A DNA stretch of 64,000 nucleotides from Odiellus spinosus. Taxonomy: Eukaryota > Arthropoda > Arachnida > Opiliones > Phalangiidae. The stretch is taken from contig OY987229.1 in NCBI GenBank assembly GCA_963920705.1, forward strand, positions 23,347,728 through 23,411,727. Reading direction: 5' to 3'. The translations under genes and the position numbers were made by a program. Of this stretch, positions 31,471-44,099 are shown in pieces (position 1 is the first letter of the stretch; each line of letters begins with the position of its first letter). The notes below the pieces were generated by a model. The model did no database searches. It saw nothing but the letters and a program-made list of their open reading frames with translations, and had not been told where the DNA came from.

Positions 31471-31990
31471 AGTTTTTCGACCTCCCATGATATAGGATAC
31501 TAATTAGGTGAGGTTAGGTTAAATGTATTCGAATTTAAGCGTCGTAATAAACCCAATAGATTAATTTCGTGGGACAAGGCTTAGTTATTTCGTGTATTTA
31601 AATTAACGAAGAATTGGGTTACGTCACGATTTTAAACTGGTACACTCACGTTGGTCGAACTAACACATAAAACCCTGAGTCATCATAGATAACGGATTCT
31701 TGGATTTTTCACTGATAACAAGACTACGAAAATTATAACGTAGAGATAAGACCAAGTTTTTCGAGCTCCCATAATTAAAATATATTCGCGTCTTAAAATT
31801 TAAACTTTCAATCACGTGATATCTGAACATAGAGATAAGAACCGAGAATATAGATAAGGATGGAAGAAGTTTATTCACCCACGTATGTGATTATAAAAAT
31901 AGGGTATCCCTGCCTTTCCTTCTATTAACCGTTAGTTGGTGGATGGACGAGTTACCGTGCAAGAGGTGACTTTTAAAGAGAAACGTTGGT

Positions 31991-32063
31991 AACTAAAATA
32001 GCTAAGTTGGTTGGAGCGTCATACCCTTAAGCTACAGGTGCCGGGTTCGATTCCCGGTTGATA
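31991..32063 (+). ncRNA. tRNA-like Pol III unit in right TIR
   Basis: Mirror copy of the left-TIR block: A-box 31999-32010, B-box 32044-32054, spaced 33 nt apart as in tRNA genes. It reads outward toward the right terminus. A TTTT run lies about 15-20 nt past the end. It resembles a degenerate tRNA-Lys(CTT), with only the T-arm clearly paired. It may be a Pol III promoter, an old tRNA capture or a fossil. Confidence 0.55.
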
Positions 32064-32140
32064 AAAAATTTAATAGAAATTTTAAAATCAAAAAGTGGAC
32101 TTTTTCAAATCCGAGTGACGTAGAAATGTGGTTTCACTTT

Positions 32141-32194
32141 GGCACCACAAAATACTGGCACCACTTTGGCACCACATTGGGTACTTGGCACCAC
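32141..32194 (-). repeat. Subterminal GTGGTGCC iterons, right
   Basis: Mirror copies (GGCACCAC on the plus strand) of the left iterons, carried by the right TIR. Confidence 0.75.
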
Positions 32195-32224
32195 TTGACG
32201 CAGAAATGGTATTATCTATCTACT

Positions 32225-32230
32225 TGCGTC
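32225..32230. repeat. Target-site duplication, right copy (TGCGTC)
   Basis: Exact match to 16708-16713. It fixes the right end of the Polinton at 32224. Confidence 0.95.
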
Positions 32231-32348
32231 CTCCTTCTTTGTCGTCGGACGCGACGCGTACGTCAAAAGAAGCGAGGAACCTTCTGCTCCGTCTCTATTC
32301 AAACAACCGGATGGCGCCCCGCGTTTTCAAAGAAAAATAAATATATGA
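32231..32348 (+). pseudogene. ORF interrupted by the Polinton (right part)
   Basis: Continues the frame of 16562-16713 if the element and one TGCGTC copy are removed. GC content here is higher than in most of the flank. Confidence 0.25.
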
Positions 32349-34493
32349 ACTTCAAAAGATTCATTGAAATAGTTTTTACCAAGAAAAGAGGGTCAACTAA
32401 AATAGACGCGTACGGATATTTACCAAAATCCAGACTAAATTTAACAAGATGGATAAATCCATAAAGAAGCAACACCTCCGAGGCGAAATTTGGATTTCTT
32501 TTGAATATTTTGTCGTAAATTTTGGGACCCCCAAAATTCAGTTACTATTTCATTGCGAGTTAACCTTATTTCTCCTTCTAACTTTTCCCTAGTTGTTTTA
32601 TATCCGCGCTGCAACTACAACTACTTATACGCCGACGCGACGAATAAAATAGCTACACCCCTTACTAAGGAGGGGGTGTTACTAAAAATTCCAATACAAA
32701 AAGATAGGAATAGCTGTAGCTATTTTTTGCGAGCGTATACCTGGCCAATTCACCGGGTGAATGTTCAATGTATTTTGACTGATGATACCCGATCCCTCGG
32801 AGGGGGTGAGACCACAATGAAGTTCTATTTGAATAGAATGTACGCTCGCCTTTTATCAGGATGTCGGATCGAATTTAATAGTCTGATAGCGCGGATTTGG
32901 TCCCAGTTTGCGACTTAAGTAATAGTCTGAGTTTGGGAAACGAATTTTAATCGTGATTAAATTTTAGATTGGGAGAGATATTCTGATATTTAATACAAGC
33001 CAAGTCCCTATCCCCTCTGTGAGATATTTGACTATTAGGTCCAATTCGACGGACACGTTTTCGAGTGAATCGGAATCAAAAGACTTCCCTGTACCTTTGG
33101 CTTCGCCTAATTGCGCGTGTGAAAGTATAATCGAGATATTTTGCCCCGATTCCAAGAGAGTACGCTGCCGCGCGTGTCGCTGGGATTTTATTAAAACAAA
33201 GGTATAGGGGCGTTTTTAGAAGCGGAAGACAAAGAATGACTTATTTTTCCTGTTCATCCTCTAACTGCAGAGGCTGTAATTTAAATAATTTATCTTTTGC
33301 CTGTCTTTTCCAATTTTCCATATTTCTCGCAATTTCCACCGATGTATTTCTAACGACACCGAAAAGATTTGCAATGAAATCTAAAATCTGGGCTTCTATA
33401 TCTACTCCCCGTTTTCGGAGACGTGAATTTTGCATGTACAAAAGAAAATATCAAAATGAACAACTTGGCCGAGGTTTCGGTGCGAGGCGAATTTCTTCTA
33501 TTTATTGTAGGATCGAGCGACCACCGACACAAAAGAGTCCAACGAAGAATAGCGTGGAAAAATCGCGTCTTCGTCTATGGGGCGACTATTGACCAAAAAA
33601 AAAGGGAGAACAAGATTTAGCTGGCTAATATTCGGGGTGTGGGTTCTATGGCCGCGTGTAGGGGAATCTTTTCTAAAGATTTTTACATTCTTATTTTTTT
33701 TTTATACTTCTTTTTCGGGTTTCATTCTTATATAGTTAATAGAAGGAAGGTTAGTCGGCGTTGATGTTGGGAAACGGGGGAAATTCGGAGCTACTAGCCT
33801 TTGTGCCTTATTAGCCGCATTTTCCGTCTCTTTCGTCTTGGCTTTATTTGGCCAGCCGTATCGCCTTCGATACTAGTATTAATACAGTTACGAGGTGAAC
33901 TGGATTACAACCTTTATCACGCGAGAATTTCAGCGACCAATACCACACCGCTTTCTCTATCACTCTATTTGGGTTTAAAGACGCGTTTTCACTCTCTCGT
34001 TTTTTAAATTTGTAGCTGAAAATTTTCATTTTCCACTTTTAAAGAACTGCGAATACCCACGCTTAGCCCCCTTCTTTTTTTGTGTGGAAAAATCACGTGT
34101 TATTTTCATTTGACATTAAATCAATCGCGAGAAATCGAAAGAATTTCGGAAATCAGAAACCAGGTGTATATTTTTTTAAAGGATGGTCAAAATTTAAATG
34201 ATCAACAATTTAAGTAATCAAGGATAATAAAGTCGACAGAAATCGTAAAATCAAACCGATATATCGTAACTTCATTAATATGTTGTTGAAACCGATTCGG
34301 TACGAAACTGGTTCCCGAAGCAGTTTCGAGAAATCCAATCAAATCGATTCGATAAAAGACGATTTCCCTTTCACACTACTCCAGGGAAACGTTTGCGCAC
34401 GGTTTGAATCGATTCGAAGGCCTAGTGCGGCCTCGGCTAATGAAAATTTAGGATTGGATCGCGCTCTAGTCACCGTGAAAACCCGTCTTTAGA
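32349..34493. other. Flank right of the Polinton
   Basis: Several 60-120-codon ORFs on both strands, none recognised. The minus-strand frame 33241-33441 (helical, ending LQPLQLEDEQEK) is the most protein-like but lacks splice or promoter support. Confidence 0.4.
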
Positions 34494-34553
34494 TATAAAA
34501 GCGAGTTACGCGGCTTGCTAGGCGCTGAGTTCTCGCGATAGTTGGGAAATTGA
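34494..34553 (+). promoter_or_regulatory. Candidate host TATA promoter and first exon
   Basis: TATAAAA (34494-34500), then a GC-richer 50 bp with a likely start near 34525, then GA|GTAAGTT (donor GT at 34554). A matching acceptor exists at 35349. Evidence is consensus and spacing only. Confidence 0.35.
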
Positions 34554-34894
34554 GTAAGTTTTTAAACGCCATCTTTTTAGTGACACCAGATTTATTCACC
34601 CAGCAGTGGATTTCCTTTCTTCGGCGAACGCGCGAGTCTGTTCGTCAGCGAAATATTTCTTCCCACAATAAAGTCTCTCCCTAGGGACCCCGTCTTTCTC
34701 ATTCCTCACGCCCCGAAACGAACCAAATGGAGCCTGAATTTATTTCGGGAGCTCGATTCATTCGGAACTCCCTCGGGGCCTCGAAGAATTCCTTTTTCGG
34801 GCCAGAAAAAGGCTAACGGACAACAGACTCGATGCATTGACGTTTCTCGCACCCTCGCCTCTATTCTATAGCTCTGATATACTTAATTACAACC

Positions 34895-35119
34895 TTGAAA
34901 GGAACCCAAATTCCAATGGAAAAAAAACCAATCCCTGGTGAATTTTACTACCCTACCTACACTGTTTCTGATTATAACGCGGGTATGGTGTATGTTTATT
35001 ATTTTATTAGAGCAGCAAAAATGTTGAATCATCCCGATACAGACGTGATGTTTATAAAGACGGGAATAGGTTTTAACCATATGCTAGCATTATTCTACCC
35101 AGATCCTGAAGATTCTTAA
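34895..35119 (+). CDS. Unidentified short ORF
   Basis: 74 codons with coding-like composition in the second half (KPIPGEFYYPTYTV, HPDTDVMFIKTG). Its TAA is supplied by the TTAA target of a family T fragment, so it could be a broken or terminal exon. No family recognised. Confidence 0.25.
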   Translation: MKGTQIPMEKKPIPGEFYYPTYTVSDYNAGMVYVYYFIRAAKMLNHPDTDVMFIKTGIGFNHMLALFYPDPEDS

Positions 35120-35155
35120 AGGGATAATGAAACCTAACGATTCCTTATCATTTAA
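35120..35155. mobile_element. Family T left-end fragment
   Basis: TTAA (35116-35119) then AGGGATAATGAAACCTAACG and ATTCCTTATCATTTAAA, the left terminus of family T. The rest is lost. Other bare termini of this kind start at about 4787, 53542 and 60504. Confidence 0.65.
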
Positions 35156-35349
35156 ATATTTTCATTCTCTTTAAACTGGTTGCAAAAGAATCGCAACACC
35201 TCTTTTATTTTTTGACCACAGGCGAAAATTATATTTGTGATTTTTGTTAAGAGTATAATTCAAATAGTATTAATATTATTGTAAACCTGTTTGATTTTCA
35301 TGAAATTAACAAAAGATAATAATGAATATATTTTCTTTTCTATTTGCAG

Positions 35350-35428
35350 TTGAAGATAACATTTCGCAATTACGCGTGACTGAGTTTACTTTCATTGGCT
35401 CCATAAATTGCTAGTCGAACGGAAAAAG
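35350..35428 (+). other. Candidate host internal (non-coding) exon
   Basis: TATTTGCAG before 35350 and AAAAAG|GTAAGAAG after 35428 are good splice sites. All three frames contain stops and there is no ATG, so it would be untranslated leader. Confidence 0.35.
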
Positions 35429-36399
35429 GTAAGAAGTCTATTTTGTTTTAATTTTAAATAATGGGTTGAAATTTTAAACACCGCGATTTCAAATGAAATT
35501 TGTATAAGCGTCTCTTGAAACAAACGAAATCAAAAGCTTGAAAAACGTTATCTATATAAAGCGTATTAGATAGATATATATATTTTTTTATTATAAAGAC
35601 GAGGTAAAATAGAGGGGTCAATGGTATCTGCATTCCCCGAACAACATTTTAAGCATCAAATTCCCTTTAGTTTTCCATTCATACACGAATTAACTCTTCC
35701 CCTTATTGGCTGAAATCCCAAGAGAGAAGCGCCTAGACATTTCTCCAATTCCTCTCTCTATAACAAAGCGATATCGCGAATATTTATTAGACTGATACAT
35801 CCGCGACGTATACTATTTCGATAGTAACCCATTACGCGTTACAGTTTACGAGGGGTTGGAATACTAGCGTTACATTATATAAACGTACATGCATACATGG
35901 TATAGTTTTACGGGGCGCAAAGGGGCTTATATCGAAGCTGTATCGCGGAGCGGAGAACCCTAATGGGTTTACAAATTTCCTCTCGATTCCGGAAATATTA
36001 GGGCGGTGGGTTGCCCCACTCTTTCTACTCCAATCTCTTGTCTACCCGCGCCACCCGTCCTAATGGAAGTGGTCTCGAGATTAGAAAGTGGGAGGGTCAT
36101 TTTACTCTGGTACTCGCGGTACCCTCCTCTCCTCACCCCAAAGTCCTAAAGTTTCTAATACCAACCGTATCATAAAGACCCCTTCGAACCAAAGTCCACG
36201 ATTCGAACCCAATTTTCAAGGGCTACTAACCTGTTTTTTCCAACTTAAATACTAAAATAAAAACGTCATCAGCAGATATAACGAATTTTCGTTATTTTAA
36301 GCGCGTTATTTACTTTCATTTCACACTTAATAATTACTACATTTAGAAGACTTTATTTCATCCCTAGATCGAGTGAATTTTAATTTCTTGAACCCTTAA
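35429..36399. other. Flank, no gene seen
   Basis: Would be intron if the exon at 35350-35428 is real. No repeat recognised. Confidence 0.5.
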
Positions 36400-36406
36400 A
36401 TATTAT

Positions 36407-36743
36407 CAGAAGCCGATGAAACCCTCCTTTGAAGTCTATTACTCCCGGGTCTTGTCTACCCCTCTCTGTATGGGTTAGTTTCAAAAAGCGTGATTCGTAC
36501 GCCTCCTAACGGTAGATATTTTCGGAGCGGAAGTTCGTCCAGCGAATATCTCTAGCAGCCTCGGAGTTCGTCAAAAAAACGTCGTCGTTTGTGGAGAGAG
36601 AGAATTTCCAATTTTGCGTAGACAGGGGGGTATGAAGTAGGACCCCTCCGATCTCGTAAAATTGGGAATTTTACCCATACAGAGAGGCGCGCTATATCGA
36701 ACATTAGAGTAGTAGACTTCAAAGGAGGGTTTCATCGGCTTCT
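36407..36743 (-). mobile_element. MITE family A, copy 2 (inverted)
   Basis: 337 bp, opposite orientation to the other copies, with perfect ends CAGAAGCCGATGAAACCC and its complement. ATATTAT duplication at 36400-36406 and 36744-36750. Confidence 0.92.
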
Positions 36744-36750
36744 GATATTA

Positions 36751-38061
36751 TTCATAATTGTACCCCAAATTGACGTCTTCGTCACGAAAATAACCAAAGA
36801 ATTGCGAGATAAATCATTTTCCCTCCAAAGTTAGGCTTACTATAGTAAATAAACACTTTTAAATTAAATTTAATTTCGGGAGAAATTTAACTTTATACCC
36901 AGACGTTACTAATGTCAATATTACATTTAAAATTAAATTAAATTTTTAGTGTAGATTTTTCAAATATAATACTTCGGTGTACACCGATTTCAGCGAGCGG
37001 ATTTCAGCCTTTGCCAATGTTAAGAACGTTCGAAGTTACGTAATATATTTAGTACAGTCAAAGCTACCGGCTTGTACACCGATAGCGCGTAAAATAAAAA
37101 GTTAAGTCTGTAATTCTTTAATAGCCTTATACCTAGTTGAAACGATTGGTAAGATAAAACAAAGGCGGAGACGAACACGCTAGAGATATTTCCCGAAATG
37201 GTCAATGTGGTTTTCTGGTATAGACTACGTCGATCTCTTCTTAGCCTTCCGCGTGTGGAATGAAAAACATCAGTTTTTCTATTCGACGCCATCGCCCCGC
37301 GCCGTAAAAGGGGAATAATGCTCTAGAATATAAAGGGTGGGCGATGGAGTACAGCTAGGTCTAGGGTGGGCGCCGCCACGGAAAATGGCAAAATCAATCG
37401 GTGGTTATACCGGCAGCTTTTCCTTTTTAAGGGATCACCTTGTTATCCGCCACTAAGGTCTTGTTTACTTCCCGAGGCGATCGCTTCGAAATCGCGGCTC
37501 GTCCGATATTATCCGGTAGGCTTTATTTCTAAATGAGATGATAGCTAGAATAGGTTCGTACGTGTTGCGATAGCGACCGGATTATGCCGCCTTTTTATCG
37601 CGGGCTATAAGAAGCCAAGGTAGCTGACCAATTGGCGTCGTTTACGGTTTAATACCACCGCAGATGAACCGACCCGCGTGTTCCGCGATGGGCCATTTGG
37701 AATCGCGATATACTGTACTAGAATACCACGTATTGATGGATAACAAAGACTTCAGGTTTTACAACCCACTCTTTAGCGAGATCTTTTTTTTATTTTGTGG
37801 CTCAATCCGAAATTGTCGCCATTATTTTCTAGCGCTTTTTAGATTAAACGAACACTATCGACAGTTTTATTTTGGGAATTTAAACTGTATTTTTGTAAAT
37901 TAATTTTGATGATAGTGTTAATTACACGATCGAATTAACCCGAGGAAGATGAAACCCCGTTTACCTATCGCGAAATAACTATATCATTAGAGAATTAGCG
38001 AAATCATGAAATCACAAAATCAAGGAGTGAAATTGGAAATCACGTTTATTCAAAAGTCTAA
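36751..38061. other. Flank between MITE A copies 2 and 3
   Basis: Nothing supported. GC is somewhat higher at 37200-37700. Confidence 0.5.
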
Positions 38062-38068
38062 ATAATAC

Positions 38069-38405
38069 CAGAAGCCGATGAAACCCTCCTTTGAAGTCTA
38101 CTACTCTAATGTTCCATATAGCGCCCCTCTCTGTATGGGTAAAATTCCCAATTTTACGAGTTAGAAGGGGTCCTACTTCATCCCCCCTGTCTACGGAAAA
38201 TTGGAAATTCTCTCTCTCCACAAACGACGACGTTTTTTGGACGAACTCCGAGGCTGCTAGAGATATTCGCTCGACGAACTCCCGCTCCGAAAATATCTAC
38301 CGTTAGGAGGCGTACGAATCGCGCCTTTTGAAACTAACCCATACAGAGAGGGGTAGACAAGACCCGGGAGTAATAGACTTCAAAGGAGGGTTTCATCTAC
38401 TTCTG
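38069..38405 (+). mobile_element. MITE family A, copy 3
   Basis: 337 bp. The left end has the GCCGATG form, the right end TCATCTACTTCTG. Flanks ATAATAC and ATAATAA match at 6 of 7. Confidence 0.9.
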
Positions 38406-38412
38406 ATAATAA

Positions 38413-40380
38413 TAATAATAACAGGGGCATATCCTTCACGGGGCAATTGCCAAGACAATACAAATACAATAAATTCGCAAATTAATCTAATTGAATTATG
38501 GAATTAATTTAGAGAAATTAAATTAAATTAAATTTTTAAAGAAGTCAAGAACTCATTTAAGAAATTATTAAATCTCAACATTAAAACTAAATCAACAAAT
38601 TAAAAAATAAATGCGTTACCTCGTTCAACTGAAATTTAATAATCACTAGGTTTGGTATTATTTATTTAAAAAATAACTAATATTAAAATGATTAAATGTT
38701 TTAGGTCATAGTTTTCGTTTAATCCGGCTTTGTCTTTATCTTTGAAAGCGAGATTTTTATTTGACGACATAAACAGGATAATGTCGTGGTCTTTTTACCT
38801 CCCAGTTTGTTTCGTCTCTCTACCAATTTTAAAATTGAGAGGAGCTTTCTCTTATAGGGATAGATCAGCCCCTGTAGAAGTGTTCCAACAGTACGACTTT
38901 GGTGTGATAGGCAAAGACAACATTCAGGGTTTATTTTACTATTGAGAGAAATGAAAGGTTATTTTGATTTGGGAGACAAAATACATTAGAATATTATAGG
39001 AAGTTTGCCGTACACGTACGCGTTCATCGTTCTATTATTCAAACTAAACATTAACCCGGAATAATTAAGATAAATTAGGCTTTATATTAATTTATCAATA
39101 TACCAAGATAAACTCTGCAATTTTAATTTCCAAAAATTGAAAAACATTAATATACGCTTGATCCAGGCAAACATCTAAGCGTATAATATATAAATCAATA
39201 ACCATATCCGCTTCGATAGGGACAAAACACACGCCCGTTCCACTCTTTATACATTATATAAAAAACCTCTAAAAAATCATGAGTCAATTCGATTATTTTA
39301 TAAAAAGAAAAAAGTGGGATGGTTGTTAAAAGGGAGCAAACACGTTTTTCTGTCGTGTTTCTCGAACCGTAATGCGAATGATGACGAGAATCGCTCCTAG
39401 AGTCACGCGAAACCCACGCTCCATTAAAGATTTCTCTTCTTTAATACGTACCAACTGTAAAACCAACTCCGTAAGCGACGTATCCCATTCTGATATATAG
39501 GAGTAATGTGTTGAGCGTGTGATCTGACGCTTCTTATTTAAAGTGATGATATAATACATTTCGTAGTACGATTCGATCAAATTTTTAATTTAAAATAGTC
39601 AGTTTTGATTGGTATAGGCTTCAGCTTTTGCGCAAACTGTCCAATCAGAATTGAACAATAAATGTTTAAAATTAATCAACCAGGGATTATTTAAAAATGT
39701 GGAACTAATCCGCGAAGTTTCTTTACTTTTAAAAATTAATATAAATTTTTTTAATATCTGTTAAAAGTAATTTGAATCGTCTGTACGCGTGTAATCTCCA
39801 TATTTTAACGTGGTTCAACCACGTATTTCTAGTCTAGACAGATTGGATATTATTGAAATTTCAGCCTGATTCCATAATATATACGAATACTACTGTACGA
39901 GATGTCAAAGTTCAGGGGCCGCCATTTTAATATCAACCAATTAGTTACGGCCCTTCTCTTCTCCCCGTCATCTCGCCATTATTGTATTATCCAATTTTAT
40001 ATTATTTTCATCATAATGCATTATGGCATTTTCCGATTCCCTTTTAAATATGTATTGGATCTCTGGGTTCTGGGTAGGGAGTCCTAGATTCCTACTGTTC
40101 CGTCTAGAGAAGGCCAACCCCACGACTAACCCAATTATACTCCGCGTATTTCTCCCCTCGTGGAATATGGAAAAGCTTTTTGCCTAATTTTCTAAATGGT
40201 TCGTTTCTATTCGGTTACTTTTGCGCCCCTATCTATACGACACCCAATTTTTGAGGCGATTGGAAAAGCCACGGAAAATGGAACTATATAATTAAATATT
40301 TGCTCCTAATAAATTAATTTTAAAATATTTAAAACTCGTTTAGAAATAGACCCTCATTTGCTAGCGATATATTTAAAATA
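38413..40380. other. Flank, no gene seen
   Basis: AT-rich. Minus-strand ORF 39326-39580 (84 codons) looks protein-like in its last half but has no other support. Confidence 0.4.
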
Positions 40381-40611
40381 CAAATATTAAATTAGAAATC
40401 AATTTAAAACTTAGTTTTAAGGTAGGCTTAACAAGGATCCACGGAGAGTTTGAATCTCTTCAATGATCACGCTCTTTTTCTCGTTGTCTGAATACTTTTC
40501 GTCGGAAAGGTTTCCAACTATCCGTGTATCCCTGCTAAGCCTACTTAAGACACTTCCCGAATATTTTATCTTTATAAATCTGAATCGAAAAAAAAATTCT
40601 TCCACCAACCC
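40381..40611. mobile_element. Foldback repeat sharing an arm with family T
   Basis: CAAATATTAAATTAGAAAT and AATTTAAAACTTA match 538-972 (about 624-656). GGTAGGCTTA...GGATCCACGGA pairs with TCCGTGTATCCC...TAAGCCTAC. CCCT then TTAA occurs at 40608-40615. The left terminus is not recognisable. Confidence 0.5.
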
Positions 40612-40615
40612 TTTA

Positions 40616-43600
40616 ATCTTTAAACTCGTCTTTGAATGACTAATAGCTATTTTCTGGATTCTCCGTCGCTTTTCCTTTTTGATAATACAATATTTCTCGT
40701 TAAGCCTTTGACCTACATCAACGCGCTCGCGTCGTCATTCCTCGCGACTCGAACAAAGAGCAAAATAAATAAAGATTGGAGAATGGAAGAGAAATCCCCG
40801 CGTCGTCGCTCTTACGACTCAATTTCCTAATGGGCGCGAAGATCTTTTAAAGCCCTATAGCTTTTAGGCGAGCGGCTCCCGTTACTTAAAGTTGGGTCCT
40901 CTTCTTCTTTCGAATTCAAATCCCGATGCCTTTTGATCGTTGATTCACTTTGAGATTTCCCTTTTCCCAAAAGGCGCTCGTCGTCTAAAGTGACTACATC
41001 TAGTACGGACAAAACTAAACACGCGGCTGGCGAAAGTGCGCCTCGTCTAATTAATGCGCTCTTTAATATCCTCAAATATGACGTGATTTTAGAATCAAAG
41101 TATAAGCTCTTTGAATTGAACGAGATTTATAGTCTAGATGGTTATTTATTATTTCTATCAGATTTTAAAAATAGTTTTTATTTTCGAGTTCAATTCGGTT
41201 GTTTTTAACATTAATTAAGACATTCGCCACTAGTTAAAAGGTTTCTTAATGACCTTATTATAATGTCTACAAGATATATAATATTTAAACATACTGAATA
41301 AAATAATTAAGTACAATAATAAGTATTAATGAACCTGAATATTATTGCTTTGATTTCGACTCGTAATGTCTTCGTTATACTTCTCAATATAACAGCGATG
41401 GTAAATAAATTCCCGCGTAAATATTTAACAAAACAACTTGTAGAAATCAACCTTATTCCATCCTATGTTTTTTCTTTCTACTTTTACCGAATTTCTTTTA
41501 TTTCTTTGGCAAACTTCGCGGTCGCGTTTATATTTGATCTTGGTTATTTGGTATCGTTTTGATTGGGCGATAAATCTCCTCGCTTTGCATAACCAATTAT
41601 ATATTATATCGGATGATATTACCCCCGTGTACACGTATGAAAAAATTCCGTGTTAGCTGTAAGGAAACAAAAGTAAATATAAGGAGGTGTATTGTTTTAC
41701 GTAAGATTCATTTTCATTATGCCTTTTTCGCGGCGAAAATCAAAAAATTACTCCTAGAATTTTAGAAAATCCGCGAATTCAGTAATGATCATTCTTAACA
41801 CTGTGTTGGAGACAAATTAATTTTAATTAATGAGCGATATAATTATTTATTAATAAATTTAATAAATAAACTATAGTTGACATCACTATACTAAAAATAC
41901 GGTTAATTATATATATATATATATTTTTATCCTTCAAGAATGTTTCGACCCAAAAACCGAAGCTCGGTGTCTGATCAAACACCCAGAACTGAATTCAAAC
42001 CGGCATGAGGAGAGAGAGAAAAAAAAAAAGGATGGGAAAAAATCAGACGCGAAGAAAGAATTATAACTTCTGCCCCCCCCCCCTTTTTTTTTTTTGGAGG
42101 CTGAGGATGTTGGCGATTTCCCCAAAGACTTCGTTTAGGGACTGGGACGCGGCACCGGGCTAAAAAATGAAGGTATTACTTTTAATTTATGAAATTCTGG
42201 CGTTGACGGCTTAAAGGTCTACTGAAATTCAACGAAATATTTTTTTTTAAACCAAATTTATAATATTTGAAAGATTTTTATGTCCTTGAAAAAAATTTGA
42301 GATAGCCCAAAATCTCATACACTCGCGGAATATGAAACAATTATAAGCTTAAAGTTAATTTGATAATAATTAAGAATATTAGTTGAATTAGATTTAAGTA
42401 TTCCTTTTATGGAAGATTCGCGAAAGAAGTAAGGGAACAAATATAAGAAAAAATGGGGTCTGACGACCCCTAAGTTTAATTTAAAATGAATGTACGCACG
42501 GTGAAAACCAGAACTCCAACGCGTCTTTAGCCGGGGGCTTGGGCAACTTCCCCTACTTGCAGGTTGTGTCCATTGGGCTAGGGCTCTTTTTTTTCTATCC
42601 AGTTAAGCGTAAAGCCCACATTTTAGTGCTGGATGAAGAACCCCCGAGGGTACAGCGTCTGTTCTCGGTCCAATTGTATACTAAGGAGATATAAGCTTAT
42701 CAAAAACGTCTACCCGTCCATATGGAAATGAGTAAACGCGTCTCGTCTCCAATATTCCATATTTGTAGTGGCTATATACTGGATATTATACGGGTTCCGG
42801 AAATATTTACGCGTACGTCAAGCTTTATAGTTTCGTGTACCCGTTGCCGTTCCGAACTACGTTTCTTCCTGGTTTCCTCAATCTCTTCGTTGCTCTATGA
42901 AGATTTTGTTTCCCTAGCGATGACGCAATGGGTTTCGGGGGTGTCGAAACCCTCTGAGGTTTTGTTTCGTCCATTTGCCTACGTTGAATGAAGACGACTT
43001 AAATATAACTTCGAACAGAGATGGGATTGTTTCTAGTCCATTCGTAATCATGGAGTGGATAGCTCTCGTCAAATCTCCCCATAGTCTGCAGACCCGAGAC
43101 CCGCCAGACATTTCCCCGGATCTTTTTTTCCCGACACGCTTGAACTGTTTTTGGACTGCTTCGTTATACAGCCTAGCATCGTGGCGCGATGATTTGTTTC
43201 GGAAGAAAGAGTCTACCCGCCGTTGCGCTTATTAAGGACCCCTTCTGCTATATTCGACAACCCTGAACCACGATTCCTAGGAGACCCGATCGACATCTAC
43301 CACTTCAGTAATCCTAGCGTCTGCTTGTAACCAAACAGCGTGTGAAAGGCGTTTCGTGACGTTTGTTCCTTCGCCGCTCTTACGTGATTTATTTCACGAA
43401 GATCGTGAAATAATGAGTTATCTCTCAAGTGGACCGTATAAGAGATTATAACGTGGAAAAAAATGAATCAAAGGACAATAGATTGAAGATGCTTGACTCG
43501 TTTTTCCAGCGTGATAGAACAAATAATCACGATCCTACAATCTCTTCCCCTCGGTGTTTCCCATCTTTTCACTGTCATCGTAAATTTGAAAGCTTGATTT

Positions 43601-43804
43601 TTATTAAAATGTCAATAATCTGTCTCTGGGAAATTTCGCTCGATTACCTTTATTCAAAGAAAATTTTCTCTTTTGCTTTTCAATATACTTGAAATGGTAT
43701 TTGAAACGCGTGAAGATATACCTTCTACAATACTTTAGATACGTTCCTCAATTAATTATATTTAGAAAACCCAATCTATATCTTTAACGAAAGAAACCTT
43801 GTCA
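40616..43804. other. Flank, no gene seen
   Basis: A TA run near 41912, a C run then T run near 42074, and a GC-richer patch at 42700-43250 with ORFs on both strands that I could not identify. Confidence 0.45.
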
Positions 43805-43811
43805 CTTGACT

Positions 43812-44092
43812 CAAGGAGGATTAGACAAGGAGAGGAAATGTGGGGCTGCGTTGAGTTAGAGAGAGAAGAGCCAACCTCCCACTCGGGTGGAAAGGGGGGA
43901 TGGGAAATTCTCGAGGTAAACTGTTGTCACGTGGTCGCTAGCTAGCGCGTCTCATAAAGGATTCGTTTTACCCACGCGACAACATTTTACCACGAAACGT
44001 CTCTACCCCCGTTCTCCCAGAGTGGGAGTTTAGGCCGACGCAGTAGGAACCGCGCCGTCCCCACATTTCTTCTCCTTGTCTAATCCTCCTTG
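43812..44092. mobile_element. Inverted-repeat MITE (family C), 7-bp duplication
   Basis: 281 bp with terminal repeats of about 34 bp starting CAAGGAGGATTAGACAAGG and one mismatch inside. Duplication CTTGACT at 43805-43811 and 44093-44099. CA...TG ends as in families A and B but otherwise unrelated. Confidence 0.85.
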
Positions 44093-44099
44093 CTTGACT

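Larger units (their letters stand above)
16714..32224. mobile_element. Intact Polinton/Maverick (polintovirus-like) element, 15.5 kb
   Basis: A self-synthesising DNA transposon or integrated virus. Seen in the sequence: identical-looking 458-bp terminal inverted repeats, a 6-bp target duplication TGCGTC on both sides, and a full Polinton gene set of integrase, protein-primed PolB, packaging ATPase, adenain-like protease, major and minor capsid proteins and conserved accessory proteins. None of the recognised genes contains a stop or frameshift. Family knowledge: Polintons are 15-25 kb, begin with AG, make 6-bp duplications and encode exactly these genes. Inference: the insertion is recent, because TIRs, duplication and reading frames are all intact, and it could in principle make particles. 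Confidence 0.97.
31767..32224 (-). repeat. Polinton right terminal inverted repeat (458 bp)
   Basis: Reverse complement of 16714-17171, ending CTATCTACT. Same internal layout, with the tRNA-like block on the plus strand. The inner edge is at 31767. Confidence 0.95.

Noticed and set aside
31991-32063. A functional tRNA-Lys(CTT) gene in each TIR
   Set aside because: A and B boxes and T-arm fit, but the anticodon stem and acceptor stem do not pair, so I list it only as tRNA-like.
42722-43235. Possible retrotransposon or gene fragment in the GC-richer patch
   Set aside because: ORFs exist on both strands but none shows a recognisable motif.
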